Shown here in pieces: positions 24,965 through 33,272 of a stretch of 47,156 nucleotides of DNA (positions within the stretch are counted from its first letter, which is position 1; each line of letters opens with the position of its first letter). The notes under the pieces are model-generated. The model worked only from the letters and a program-made list of their open reading frames with translations, was not told the origin of the DNA and ran no database searches. Origin of the DNA: Nitrospirota bacterium (GTDB lineage: Bacteria > Nitrospirota > Thermodesulfovibrionia > UBA6902). Location: assembly GCA_016208905.1 (NCBI GenBank), contig JACQXG010000033.1:1-47156 (forward strand). Direction: 5' to 3'. The translations under genes and the position numbers were made by a program.

Positions 24965-25726
24965 ATGAAAAAATTATCGCTGTTATTTGTCATTATGATT
25001 GCATTAATATTGATAGTTTCCGTAAACGGCCCATTTGCCAGTTCAGAGAAGTCAGGTGAGTTACCGCATAAGAAGGCAGAAATGAAATCTAAACAGGATG
25101 ACTCTTCTCTATCAGGTAAAGTTGTGGAAACAATGGACAGCGGCGGTTACTCGTATGTCAAAGTTGAAAAAAACGGCAAAACAACGTGGGTGGCCGTACC
25201 TAAAATGAAAGTGACTGTCGGACAGGAGGTATCTTTTGCCCCCGGAATGGTTATGCAGAATTTTGAGAGTAAAACACTAAAACGCACCTTTGAATCAATA
25301 GTCTTTTCCAGTGGACCCGCCGGACTGCAAGGCGCTGAATCCGGCCATAAATCGTCAGGTCAAAAGCAGACAGAGTCTGCACCGGACATGAAGGCAAAGG
25401 AAATCAAGGTTGATAAGGCGTCCGGACCTGATGCATACACTGTGGCCGAGCTTTATGGAAAAATCACTGAACTCAATAATAAAAAAGTTTCCGTCAGAGG
25501 CGAAGTTGTCAAGGTCTCGCCTGAAATCATGGGTAAAAACTGGGTGCATATTCAGGACGGAAGCGGAAACGCCTCAAATGGTTCCAATGATATATTGGTA
25601 ACATCCCAGGATCTTCCCGCAGTGGGAGACATAGTAACGGCAAAGGGGACTTTGTTTAAGGACAAAGACTTTGGAAGCGGATACAAATATGCAGTTGTTA
25701 TAGAAGAAGCGAGCATTAAAAAATAA
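24965..25726 (+). CDS. Secreted protein with NrfJ-like and OB-fold nucleic-acid-binding-like domains
   Basis: 253 residues. An N-terminal signal peptide is visible (LSLLFVIMIALILIVSVNGPFAS, cleavage near residue 28). A first beta-rich domain (~50-118: LSGKVVETMDSGGYSYVKVE, TTWVAVPKMKV) resembles NrfJ-type proteins. A Gln/Ser/Lys-rich linker leads to a second OB-like domain (~158-252: NNKKVSVRGEVVKVSPE, NWVHIQDGSG, AVGDIVTAKGTLFKDKDFG). The ribosome-binding site AAGGAG precedes the ATG. The role is unknown; a periplasmic ligand- or cofactor-binding protein is plausible. Confidence 0.75.
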   Translation: MKKLSLLFVIMIALILIVSVNGPFASSEKSGELPHKKAEMKSKQDDSSLSGKVVETMDSGGYSYVKVEKNGKTTWVAVPKMKVTVGQEVSFAPGMVMQNFESKTLKRTFESIVFSSGPAGLQGAESGHKSSGQKQTESAPDMKAKEIKVDKASGPDAYTVAELYGKITELNNKKVSVRGEVVKVSPEIMGKNWVHIQDGSGNASNGSNDILVTSQDLPAVGDIVTAKGTLFKDKDFGSGYKYAVVIEEASIKK

Positions 25727-25739
25727 GCCCGGAAGAACA

Positions 25740-25767
25740 GCAGGAGCGATTTATGAATTGCTCCTGC
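25740..25767. terminator. Hairpin between convergent genes
   Basis: GCAGGAGC (25740-25747) and GCTCCTGC (25760-25767) form a perfect 8-bp stem with a 12-base loop, midway between two converging genes, so it may end both transcripts. No clear T-run follows. Confidence 0.45.
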
Positions 25768-25779
25768 GAAATTATGTTG

Positions 25780-26070
25780 TTATTTCCCATCTGTATCATC
25801 AATGCTTTTCACGCCGATAAGTTTTACGGTTTTATTCTTTGAGGATTGTCCGGAAATTATCTCCACATCTTTTTTTGCAATACCGAATCCTTTGGCAAGA
25901 ACCTCGATGAGCTCCTTGTTTGCCCTTCCTTCTACCGGAGGTGAGGTGAGTTTGACTTTCAGGGCGTCACCGTAGGGACCGACGATGCCGGACTTCGACG
26001 AGCGGGGTTCGACTTTGATTTTAATTGTTAATCCGGTTTTATTTTTTCCCCCACTTTGTGCCTTTGCCAC
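25780..26070 (-). CDS. DUF167 (YggU-like) family protein
   Basis: 96 residues from a GTG start. The family core is clear: TIKIKVEPRSSKSGIVG (around residues 15-31), LKVKLTSPPVEGRANKELIEVLAKGF and EIISGQSSKNKTVKLIG. The function of the family is unknown. The first ~14 residues (MAKAQSGGKNKTG) come from a 16-base tandem repeat (26052-26082) that covers the start codon, so the native start may have been replaced or extended by the repeat. It lies 18 bases after the truB stop and is probably the last gene of that operon. Confidence 0.88.
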   Translation of the reverse strand: MAKAQSGGKNKTGLTIKIKVEPRSSKSGIVGPYGDALKVKLTSPPVEGRANKELIEVLAKGFGIAKKDVEIISGQSSKNKTVKLIGVKSIDDTDGK

Positions 26071-26082
26071 TTTGTGCCTTTG
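26052..26082. repeat. Tandem 16-base word repeat over the DUF167 start
   Basis: CACTTTGTGCCTTTG occurs at 26052-26066 and again at 26068-26082 (period 16), with a degenerate third unit to 26089. It spans the DUF167 start codon and the gap to truB. Confidence 0.8.
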
Positions 26083-26088
26083 TACCTT

Positions 26089-26985
26089 TTAACTAAATAC
26101 CACATCCATTTTTATTTCATTTTTTACAGTGGAATAACTGCCGATGGCAAGCAAATCTCCCTCAGGCGATTTTATTTTAATCCCGGCGGCGGTTTTTATA
26201 TTGTCGATAAGTTTTAGATTGTTGAGTTTTATCGGGTTGCCATGTATTACGGAACTCAGTAATGACTCCTGTATTTTAAATTCCGGCAGCCAGGACAATG
26301 CTTCATCCATAGTATAAATACCTTTATCTGTTTGCCCGCCTTCACTGACCGACATTAACTCAGCAAAAGTCAGGCTGTCCCTAATGCTGAACGGTCCTAT
26401 CGCGGTACGCACAAGTCCGGAAAGATGCGCTCCTACTCTCAATTTCTGTCCTATATCATGACATAATGTCCTTATATAAGTGCCCTTTGAACACTGCGTT
26501 TTAAAAGTTACATAGGGGAAATCAATATTTATCAGCTCAATGTTATGAATAACTATTTCTCTATGTTTGCGTTCGATCTCAATTCCCTGTCTTGCATATT
26601 TGTATAGAGACTTGCCTTTATGTTTTAATGCTGAAAACATCGGCGGCTGTTGAAGTATCTTCCCCTTAAAAGATTTCAGGGTATCTTCTATCAGGGTATG
26701 GTCAACCATGATCTCATCACATTTTTCCATGATATTCCCACAGGCATCCTGCGTATCAGTAGTTTCTCCGAGTTTCATGACGGCTTTATATTCTTTATCG
26801 AGACCGGAAAAATAAGATGCGAGCCGTGTGGCGCTGTTTATGCAGATAATGAGAAGCCCGGTTGCCATGGGATCAAGTGTACCGGTATGCCCGGCCCTCT
26901 TCACCTTCAATATCCTTTTGACTTCGGTTACAGCTTCCTGAGATGTGATGTCTTTGGGTTTGTTTATGCTGATTATAATATCCAT
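26089..26985 (-). CDS. truB: tRNA pseudouridine(55) synthase
   Basis: 298 residues, normal TruB length. It converts U55 of tRNA to pseudouridine. The catalytic motif GHTGTLDPMATGLL (residues ~32-45, nucleophile Asp in TLDP) is intact, with INKPKDITSQEAV at the start, and KEYKAVMKLGETTDTQDACG and SKGTYIRTLCHDIG following. The gap to the upstream nrnA gene holds the second inverted-repeat element, which may disturb read-through from the infB operon. Confidence 0.96.
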   Translation of the reverse strand: MDIIISINKPKDITSQEAVTEVKRILKVKRAGHTGTLDPMATGLLIICINSATRLASYFSGLDKEYKAVMKLGETTDTQDACGNIMEKCDEIMVDHTLIEDTLKSFKGKILQQPPMFSALKHKGKSLYKYARQGIEIERKHREIVIHNIELINIDFPYVTFKTQCSKGTYIRTLCHDIGQKLRVGAHLSGLVRTAIGPFSIRDSLTFAELMSVSEGGQTDKGIYTMDEALSWLPEFKIQESLLSSVIHGNPIKLNNLKLIDNIKTAAGIKIKSPEGDLLAIGSYSTVKNEIKMDVVFS

Positions 26986-27034
26986 AATGTTAGTAATGAG
27001 TGAAGAGAAATAGCCACATAATTTACATAGCTAA

Positions 27035-27214
27035 TAACCCAAAAAATGCGTTTAAATAATGCGGATGTTGGAAAATTATTTGTTTTTCGATTCCTTAAAC
27101 GTATTTTCAATCAAGGTTAGGATGCATCCTTTAATTCAAAGCCATATGCATAATTTAATTATAAATTTATCGAGTTAAACAAATTATTTTTCAATGTCTG
27201 CATTATTTGGGTTA
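27035..27214 (+). mobile_element. MITE-like inverted-repeat element, copy 2
   Basis: A ~180-bp element with ends TAACCCAAA (27035-27043) and TTTGGGTTA (27206-27214), perfectly complementary. The next ~30 bases on each side are also imperfectly complementary (AATGCGGATGTTGG against CAATGTCTGCATT). It is non-coding and is the inverted copy of 6876-7057. It is inserted between nrnA (stop at 27220) and truB, only 5 bases past the nrnA stop codon. Confidence 0.75.
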
Positions 27215-27219
27215 ACTCA

Positions 27220-28197
27220 TTACTGTTTTTTTATCGCTTTTCTCACAGCCCTGAAGACCTTGTCCTGCACCTCTTTTAATGTGCCGTTGATTTTGCATCC
27301 TGCGGCAGCAATGTGTCCGCCGCCTCCGAAACTTTTTGCTATCTTCTGCACATCCACATTCCCTTTTGAGCGGAGACTGAGCTTGTATGATTTTCCCCCG
27401 TCCTGTCTGAAAAAAACAGCGACTTTAACGTCTTTGACCTTTCGTGGGAAATCAACAAAGTCCTCAGAATCCTCGGAAGTCGCACCTGTTTTGCTGAACA
27501 TGTTTTTTGTAGTATTGATCCAGGCTATACCATCTTTTTTCTCCAGGGTGGAAAGGGACAGCCCCAGGAGTTTCATTGATTTGTACGGAACGCTTTCATA
27601 TACCTCTTTTGATATGTCCCATGGTCTGGCGCCTGCTTCAACAAGATGGGATGCTATCTTTAATGCCTCAGCTGAGGCGTTTGAATATCTGAATCCTCCT
27701 GTATCTGTCAGTATAGCGGTATACAGGTTTGTGGCTATGTCTTTATCGATAGGGATTTCAAGAGCAGTTAATACCTTATAAACCAGTAGCCCTGCTGCTG
27801 CTGCATTTGGATCAATAAGACTCGCTGATACTGATTTATAAAATTCAGATGCTGCAGCATCGGCAGGCAGGAGATGATGGTCAATTATGGCTGTTTTACT
27901 TGCATTAAAACCTTCAAATCCGGTCCGCTTCACTTCATTGCAGTCCACAATAAATACAACATCAAATTCCCTGTCCGGCGGTTTCTGCCTGACGATTTCC
28001 GATGAAGGCAGAAACTTCAGGGTTTCAGGCACCGCGTCTTTGCTGAGGACACAGATGTCTTTCTTCCCTATTTTTTTTAATCCGAGTGCAAGCGCTAAAG
28101 ACGCGCCCAATGAATCCCCTTCGGGATTAACATGTCCCACGACAAGAAACGAATTATTGTTCTTAATAAGATTAAGAAGCTTAGAAGAGATCTTCAT
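27220..28197 (-). CDS. nrnA: DHH-family phosphoesterase, NrnA-type oligoribonuclease/pAp phosphatase
   Basis: 325 residues. The DHH/DHHA1 architecture is clear: GHVNPEGDSLGASLAL (motif I, residues ~22-37, with Glu in place of the more common Asp after Pro), VFIVDCNE (II), the AIIDHHLLPAD motif (III), ILTDTGGFRYSN (IV), and the C-terminal FGGGGHIAAAGCKI substrate-binding motif. NrnA degrades nanoRNA and dephosphorylates 3'-phosphoadenosine-5'-phosphate. Its start overlaps the rbfA end by 17 bases. The rbfA-nrnA-truB order is widely conserved. Confidence 0.93.
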   Translation of the reverse strand: MKISSKLLNLIKNNNSFLVVGHVNPEGDSLGASLALALGLKKIGKKDICVLSKDAVPETLKFLPSSEIVRQKPPDREFDVVFIVDCNEVKRTGFEGFNASKTAIIDHHLLPADAAASEFYKSVSASLIDPNAAAAGLLVYKVLTALEIPIDKDIATNLYTAILTDTGGFRYSNASAEALKIASHLVEAGARPWDISKEVYESVPYKSMKLLGLSLSTLEKKDGIAWINTTKNMFSKTGATSEDSEDFVDFPRKVKDVKVAVFFRQDGGKSYKLSLRSKGNVDVQKIAKSFGGGGHIAAAGCKINGTLKEVQDKVFRAVRKAIKKQ

Positions 28198-28558
28198 CGT
28201 CGTCTGGCGTGCTCCTTTCTGATTTGATATCGTCGAGTAACTTGTCTATTTTCCTGCCGTACTCGATTGATTCATCAATTTTGAAATCAATTGAAGGCAC
28301 GTATCTCATCTTTAACCTTCTGGCAAGTTCACCCTTAATAAATGATGCTGATTCGTTAAGTTTTCTTAATATTTTCTTGCTGTCTTCAAAATTTAAAACA
28401 CTCAAATATACAGTAGCATGTCTCAGGTCATCACTTACCTTGGCATCTGTTATAGTCAGGAACCCAAGGGTTTTGTGTTTGATTTTATTCATTATTATAT
28501 CAGTGACTTCTTCCTTGATTAAATCACCGACTCTCACTGAACGTTTATATGGGTGCAT
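28181..28558 (-). CDS. rbfA: 30S ribosome-binding factor A
   Basis: 125 residues, one KH-like domain. Family features: KRSVRVGDLIKEEVTDII at the start, FLTITDAKVSDDLRHATVYLSVL and RLKMRYVPSIDFKIDESIEYG. RbfA matures the 5' end of 16S rRNA. It lies in the infB-nrnA-truB operon and overlaps nrnA. Confidence 0.95.
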   Translation of the reverse strand: MHPYKRSVRVGDLIKEEVTDIIMNKIKHKTLGFLTITDAKVSDDLRHATVYLSVLNFEDSKKILRKLNESASFIKGELARRLKMRYVPSIDFKIDESIEYGRKIDKLLDDIKSERSTPDDDEDLF

Positions 28559-28624
28559 GATATTGTTCTTCTTTCTTGAAATGTTTTGTTATCTATTTTA
28601 CGGATTAATCAAATACTAATCTAC

Positions 28625-29977
28625 TTATATTTCTCTTTCGAGACCCAGTCTCTCCCACATCCATGACAGGTCATAACACGGTTCCCCATCTTTTTTATTG
28701 TGCTCCTGAATATTTTCAAAAGATTTCAGAAGCTCCACAACCTTTCTCCTGCCTTCCTCCGTGGTCACTGCCTGTGTTGGCGTTTTCCCGTCAAGAGCCG
28801 GAATCTTTTTATTCAACCATTCCTTGGAATGTCCTTGCATAAATTTAGTGTATATCTCCTGCCGTATCTCCAGCGGAACATCATCTGCAGTAGCATCCGG
28901 CGGGCTGTCCTTCAACTCTTTGATCGCCTCTATCGGGTCCTGAAAGGTATCCAACTTGTGTGCAACCATATCGGACATGTTCTTCAGGATGAGCTTCTTC
29001 CCCTTTTCAAGACGTTTCTTTGAATTGCACGTGAGTATCAATTTATCATCCTTCATCTCAATATTGCCGAGTATTGTTGCGCCGCCATCTTCGTTGCGTT
29101 TGTCAAACCATATAAAACCATATTTATCCTGTTTAAATTCCTTTTTCTTTTGTAATCCGATTATGACGGCCTGTTTATCTTTCATTTCAAATATGGCTTT
29201 TGAAAACAACATCGGCTCTCCGCTTGTTGTCGCAAGATTCAATTGAGGCGGATTTTGAATTGGATAATACCAATTGTAATTAAACAGATCGCTGTTCGTT
29301 TTCAAGAACACATCCATAGCATCATCCGGGAAGTCCTCTTTGTAGTCCTTAAACGTTGAATGGATGTCTTTAAGAATCCATTCTTTCTGTTTCAGGTGAT
29401 AGGGATAGACGGCCCCGCTCATAATATAAATGCCGTCAACGTATAAGAGTCTTGTCGCAAAGATGTCCCATTTCCTCACGCTTCTTGTGGCGGCCTTCTC
29501 TCTAACATCGTATTCCCCGCCCAGCAACAGGTCTTTCAGCAGCAGCCCTTTCTCCGGAAACACCTCCTGTACTTCATAAAGACTGATGACTGCATTCTTC
29601 ATCATAGTCAACACCCTGTGCTCATCAATTGAAATTTTACTGCCGCTCTCCATGTAGAGGTCAATGAGGGTCTTTTCATCTTCTTCATCAATCAGATAAT
29701 CATGCACAACCCACTCCCAGAAGTTTATGTCCGCCAGGGGAAGGGTTTCGTCATCCAAATGCTTTTCAGGGACAAAATCACTCCAGAATATATCACGCGC
29801 ATCCAGAAGACTGTCTGCAAAGTTCTCGTTGAAGAACTTCAAAAGATCCTGTACGACCTTTTCCCTGACGGCGTCTTCTTTACCTTCGCCTTTTTCAACA
29901 TATGCCTTGCTCAGGCAGCATTTTTTATATTTCTTCCCGCTCCCGCATGGGCAGGGGTCGTTTCTTCCTTTCAACAT
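28625..29977 (-). CDS. SEC-C metal-binding-domain protein of unknown function
   Basis: 450 residues. The N-terminus is a SEC-C zinc motif, CxCx8CC (NDPCPCGSGKKYKKCCLSK, residues ~6-24), as found at the C-terminus of SecA and in many stand-alone proteins. The rest has no motif I recognise; it is mixed alpha/beta and rich in acidic and aromatic residues (DINFWEWVVHDYLIDEEDEKTL). The gene is inserted in the middle of an otherwise conserved ribosome/translation cluster (DUF503 upstream, rbfA downstream), which hints at a translation- or RNA-related job but does not prove it. Confidence 0.75.
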   Translation of the reverse strand: MLKGRNDPCPCGSGKKYKKCCLSKAYVEKGEGKEDAVREKVVQDLLKFFNENFADSLLDARDIFWSDFVPEKHLDDETLPLADINFWEWVVHDYLIDEEDEKTLIDLYMESGSKISIDEHRVLTMMKNAVISLYEVQEVFPEKGLLLKDLLLGGEYDVREKAATRSVRKWDIFATRLLYVDGIYIMSGAVYPYHLKQKEWILKDIHSTFKDYKEDFPDDAMDVFLKTNSDLFNYNWYYPIQNPPQLNLATTSGEPMLFSKAIFEMKDKQAVIIGLQKKKEFKQDKYGFIWFDKRNEDGGATILGNIEMKDDKLILTCNSKKRLEKGKKLILKNMSDMVAHKLDTFQDPIEAIKELKDSPPDATADDVPLEIRQEIYTKFMQGHSKEWLNKKIPALDGKTPTQAVTTEEGRRKVVELLKSFENIQEHNKKDGEPCYDLSWMWERLGLEREI

Positions 29978-30046
29978 TTAGTGCTCCTTCAATTGATATT
30001 TGATATGCCGGATACTGAGATAGAGAGCATGCTTTTTAAATGAAGC

Positions 30047-30328
30047 CTAAAGCAATTCCATCTGCGAATCCAGCAATTCCACAGAGTGGATGTTGACGAC
30101 CAGGTTCTTGATCTGTTCAAACACCTTATTCACCATCACTGTCTCGTTTGAGACGAAGGCTATCCCGATAATACTCCGCTGCCAGAGATCGTTTGCGTCT
30201 ACTTCAGCGATAGAGACATTGAACTTGTTTTTTATCCTGTCAATCAGGCTTGTGATGACGAATCGTTTTTCTGTCAAGGAATGGGATTCAAATATGTGTA
30301 AATCAAGTGTGAGGAGACCGACAATCAT
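30047..30328 (-). CDS. DUF503 (YlxP-like) family protein
   Basis: 93 residues. The family pattern is complete: VGLLTLDLHIFESHSLTEKR (residues ~2-21), IDRIKNKFNVSIAEVDANDLWQRS (split; the VDANDLWQRS block is diagnostic) and IGIAFVSNE. YlxP-like proteins lie next to rbfA and infB in many genomes and are thought to help ribosome maturation; the biochemical role is not settled. Confidence 0.93.
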   Translation of the reverse strand: MIVGLLTLDLHIFESHSLTEKRFVITSLIDRIKNKFNVSIAEVDANDLWQRSIIGIAFVSNETVMVNKVFEQIKNLVVNIHSVELLDSQMELL

Positions 30329-30330
30329 AT

Positions 30331-30386
30331 CAGTTGTTAGATGTTAGTTTTCAGTTTTTAGTCTAACAACTGACAACTAACATCTT
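30331..30386. repeat. Palindromic word repeat between infB and the DUF503 gene
   Basis: The arm CAGTTGTTAG (30331-30340) matches CTAACAACTG (30363-30372) perfectly, and AGATGTTAGTTTTCAG (30339-30354) pairs with CTGACAACTAACATCT (30370-30385) with one wobble. The repeat is built from GTTAG-type words and can fold in two alternative ways. Confidence 0.75.
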
Positions 30387-30446
30387 ATTTTTGGATTTGT
30401 GCATTATCTGTCTGAAGGATTAGCGGCGTTTAAAATAAATACGGCA

Positions 30447-32789
30447 CTACTCAAATTTTGTTGCTACTTCTTCCATAACGAAATTCTCAAGGACATCACC
30501 GATTTTAATGTCATTGAAGTTTTCCACCATAATCCCGCACTCAAATCCTGCCTGCACTTCCTTTGCATCTTCCTTGAATCGTTTTAGGGAAGATATCTTG
30601 CTGTCATAAATAACAACATTGTCTCTTATTACCCTTATGCCGGCGCTGGATCTGGAGATTTTCCCGTCTATCACATAACAGCCGGCAATTGTTCCGAGAC
30701 GCGATATCTGAAAGACACTTCTTACTTCGGCCCTGCCGAGCACCTTCTCTGTAATGGTCGGCTCAAGCATGCCTTCAAGCGCCTTTTTAATATCATCTAT
30801 GGCTTCATAGATTACATTATACAGCCTGACGTCAACGCCTTCCTTGTCAATAAGTTTAGAGGCCTTGGAGTCAGGCCGTACATTAAATCCAATGATTATC
30901 GCAGTTGATGCAGCGGCAAGCATAACATCAGACTCATTGATGCCGCCTGTTCCGGTATGAATAACATTAACTTTTACGTGCGGATGCGTGAGGTTGGAAA
31001 GTGAGTCCTTGACTGCCTCCACAGAACCCTGAACATCGGCTTTAAGCACAATATTAAGGTCCCTGATTTCTCCCTGCTTGACCTTTTCATAAAGGTCGTC
31101 GAGAGTAAGTTTTTTCTTCCGGGAAATGGCGGCAGTTTTTTGTTTGTGCAGCCTGTTCACTGCTATCTGCCTTGCTTTCCTCTCGTCATCCATAACTACA
31201 AATATATCACCTGCCTGCGGAACGTCGGGAAAACCGATTACTTCGACGGGAGTTGAAGGCCCGGCGATATCTATCTTTCTGCCGGTATCGTCAATCAGGG
31301 CCCTGACCCTTCCTGCTATTGTCCCCACAAGGAAAGGGTCTCCAACCTTAAGTGAACCGGTGTTGACAAGAACGGTGCCTATGGGGCCCCTGCCCTTGTC
31401 GAGTTTTGCCTCAACGATTGTTCCCCTTGCAGCTCTGTTGTGGTCTGCCTTTAATTCCATGATCTCAGCCTGAAGAAGGATCATCTCCAGAAGTTTTTCA
31501 ATGCCTATTTTCTGCTTTGCAGAAACTTCAACAAATATGTTCTTCCCGCCCCACTCTTCCGGGACTACATCGTATTGAGAAAGTTCATTCTTGACTTTTG
31601 AGACATTTGCTTCAGGCTTGTCGATTTTATTAATTGCTACCACAATAGGGACATTCCCTGCCTTTGCATGGTCGATTGCTTCAATAGTTTGAGGCATAAC
31701 ACTGTCGTCAGCAGCAACAACAAGGACGACTATATCAGTGACCTTGGCCCCTCTTGCTCTCATCATTGTGAATGCTTCATGACCCGGGGTATCAAGAAAG
31801 GCTATCTCCTTGTCCTTCAGTTTTACTTTATAGGCGCCGATATGCTGGGTTATTCCTCCGGCTTCTGTTTCGGTAACTCTGGTTTTCCTTATTGCATCAA
31901 GTAATGTCGTTTTTCCATGATCTACGTGCCCCATAATTGTCACGATTGGAGGACGATGGCTAAGTGCCGACTCATCAACCGCTGCCTCTTCCAGCACTGC
32001 CTCTTCATTTTCGGCAATTATCATTTCAAGCTTCAAACCAAAGGACTCAGCAACAATCTGTGCCGCATCAGCGTCCAGCGGCTGGTTTATTGTTGTCATG
32101 TAACCAAGTTCCATGAATTTTTTTATTACGTCGTTGAGTTTTTGTCCTATAAGTTCGGCGAATTCCTTTACCGTCGTGCCTTCCTGAAATTTAATAACAC
32201 GCTTTCGCGGCGCAGTAGTTACACAGACTTCTGTTTCATCTGCCTTTTTAGGCAAAGTTCTTTTATCATGTTTTTTGTAGTGCGGTTTAAAATCAAAGCC
32301 TTTTTTTGCTATTTCTACTCTTCTAATGGAATCAAATGCCCTTTGCATTCCGGGCTTGCTTTTGAACTTTGCCAGTTTCTCGCTTTCAACTTCTTTTTTG
32401 AATCTGTCAGGGACGATTATTTCGTCTTCTTCTATTGCGGCCAGTTCTTCTTTCTGCGGCGCTTCAACTTCCTGCTCTTTTTGACGTTTGATTTTTGATG
32501 CTTTTTCTGCTGGAGCAGGTTTTAATTTTTTTCCGGGCTGGACTTCTTTCTCTGTCTTCTCTGTCCTGGGAACAGAAGATTTTTCCTTGGTTTTAAGCGG
32601 GGCATGATCTTCTTTGGGTTCTTTTTTCAGTTTTTTTGAAAGAATGCCGGCCAACTTATTTGCAGTTTCATCATCAATATTCGACATATGGGATTTTACT
32701 TCAATTCCCATTCCAGCAAGCTTGGCAATAATTTCCTTGCTGCTGACTTCAATCATTTTGGATAGTTCGTATATTCTTATTCCGGACAT
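30447..32789 (-). CDS. infB: Translation initiation factor IF-2
   Basis: 780 residues. An IF2_N domain opens the protein (RIYELSKMIEVSSKEIIAKL), followed by a Lys/Glu-rich linker to ~190, a second IF2_N-like module (KVIKF-type segment, TVKEFAELIGQKLNDVIKK), then the GTPase domain: GHVDHGKTTLLDAI (residues ~287-300), DTPGHEAFTMMRARG, NKIDKPE. Domains II, III and IV follow to the C-terminus (GYVI/CYVIDGKISRSS region). It is the first gene of the minus-strand translation cluster; nusA and rimP, often upstream, are absent, and the next gene (rpmB) is divergent. Confidence 0.97.
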   Translation of the reverse strand: MSGIRIYELSKMIEVSSKEIIAKLAGMGIEVKSHMSNIDDETANKLAGILSKKLKKEPKEDHAPLKTKEKSSVPRTEKTEKEVQPGKKLKPAPAEKASKIKRQKEQEVEAPQKEELAAIEEDEIIVPDRFKKEVESEKLAKFKSKPGMQRAFDSIRRVEIAKKGFDFKPHYKKHDKRTLPKKADETEVCVTTAPRKRVIKFQEGTTVKEFAELIGQKLNDVIKKFMELGYMTTINQPLDADAAQIVAESFGLKLEMIIAENEEAVLEEAAVDESALSHRPPIVTIMGHVDHGKTTLLDAIRKTRVTETEAGGITQHIGAYKVKLKDKEIAFLDTPGHEAFTMMRARGAKVTDIVVLVVAADDSVMPQTIEAIDHAKAGNVPIVVAINKIDKPEANVSKVKNELSQYDVVPEEWGGKNIFVEVSAKQKIGIEKLLEMILLQAEIMELKADHNRAARGTIVEAKLDKGRGPIGTVLVNTGSLKVGDPFLVGTIAGRVRALIDDTGRKIDIAGPSTPVEVIGFPDVPQAGDIFVVMDDERKARQIAVNRLHKQKTAAISRKKKLTLDDLYEKVKQGEIRDLNIVLKADVQGSVEAVKDSLSNLTHPHVKVNVIHTGTGGINESDVMLAAASTAIIIGFNVRPDSKASKLIDKEGVDVRLYNVIYEAIDDIKKALEGMLEPTITEKVLGRAEVRSVFQISRLGTIAGCYVIDGKISRSSAGIRVIRDNVVIYDSKISSLKRFKEDAKEVQAGFECGIMVENFNDIKIGDVLENFVMEEVATKFE

Positions 32790-32999
32790 TTTTTTAATAA
32801 AATAAATTAATTATCGACCCGTCTTAAAGTGAAATATCGCCAGACCTTAAGGCCTTAGATTTGGGTTGTAAGTTATTTTGGATTAATGTTATCATAACTA
32901 CTCTTTATAAAGCAATTGCAGACATCCTGCGGGACAAATGTTTGTTAAACAGGATTATCAGACCGCAATATTCATCAGGTATATTAGGAGGAGAAATAG

Positions 33000-33188
33000 A
33001 TGGCAGTATGTTCAGTATGTGATAAAAAAAGAGTTACAGGTAATAATGTCAGCCATGCAAATAACAAAACGAAACGACTCTTTATGCCGAACCTGCAAAA
33101 AGTCAAAGTTCAGACCTTGCATGGTGTAAGAAGAGTGCATGTCTGTACCAGGTGCCTTCGGTCCGGAAAAATAAAAAAAGCAGTATAG
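33000..33188 (+). CDS. rpmB: 50S ribosomal protein L28
   Basis: 62 residues with the L28 core: [56 protein letters not shown]. The two CxxC pairs (CSVC, CTRC) mark the zinc-binding form. A strong ribosome-binding site (AGGAGGAG) precedes the ATG. It is divergent from infB. Confidence 0.96.
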   Translation: MAVCSVCDKKRVTGNNVSHANNKTKRLFMPNLQKVKVQTLHGVRRVHVCTRCLRSGKIKKAV

Positions 33189-33193
33189 AAAAA

Positions 33194-33261
33194 TCGTAAT
33201 GCGTAATGAGTGATGCGTAATGAGTTGAATTTGAACACCCGTTACCCATGACGCATTACGG
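33194..33261. repeat. Palindromic word repeat after rpmB
   Basis: CGTAATGCGT (33195-33204) is perfectly complementary to ACGCATTACG (33251-33260). The left side also repeats TGCGTAATGAGT-like words directly. It lies between rpmB and the DUF721 gene and may act as a hairpin. Confidence 0.75.
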
Positions 33262-33272
33262 ACTTTACGCCT

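Noticed and set aside
30331-33261. The series of short palindromic repeats considered as a CRISPR array.
   Set aside because: The words differ between sites, there are no regular unique spacers and no cas genes.
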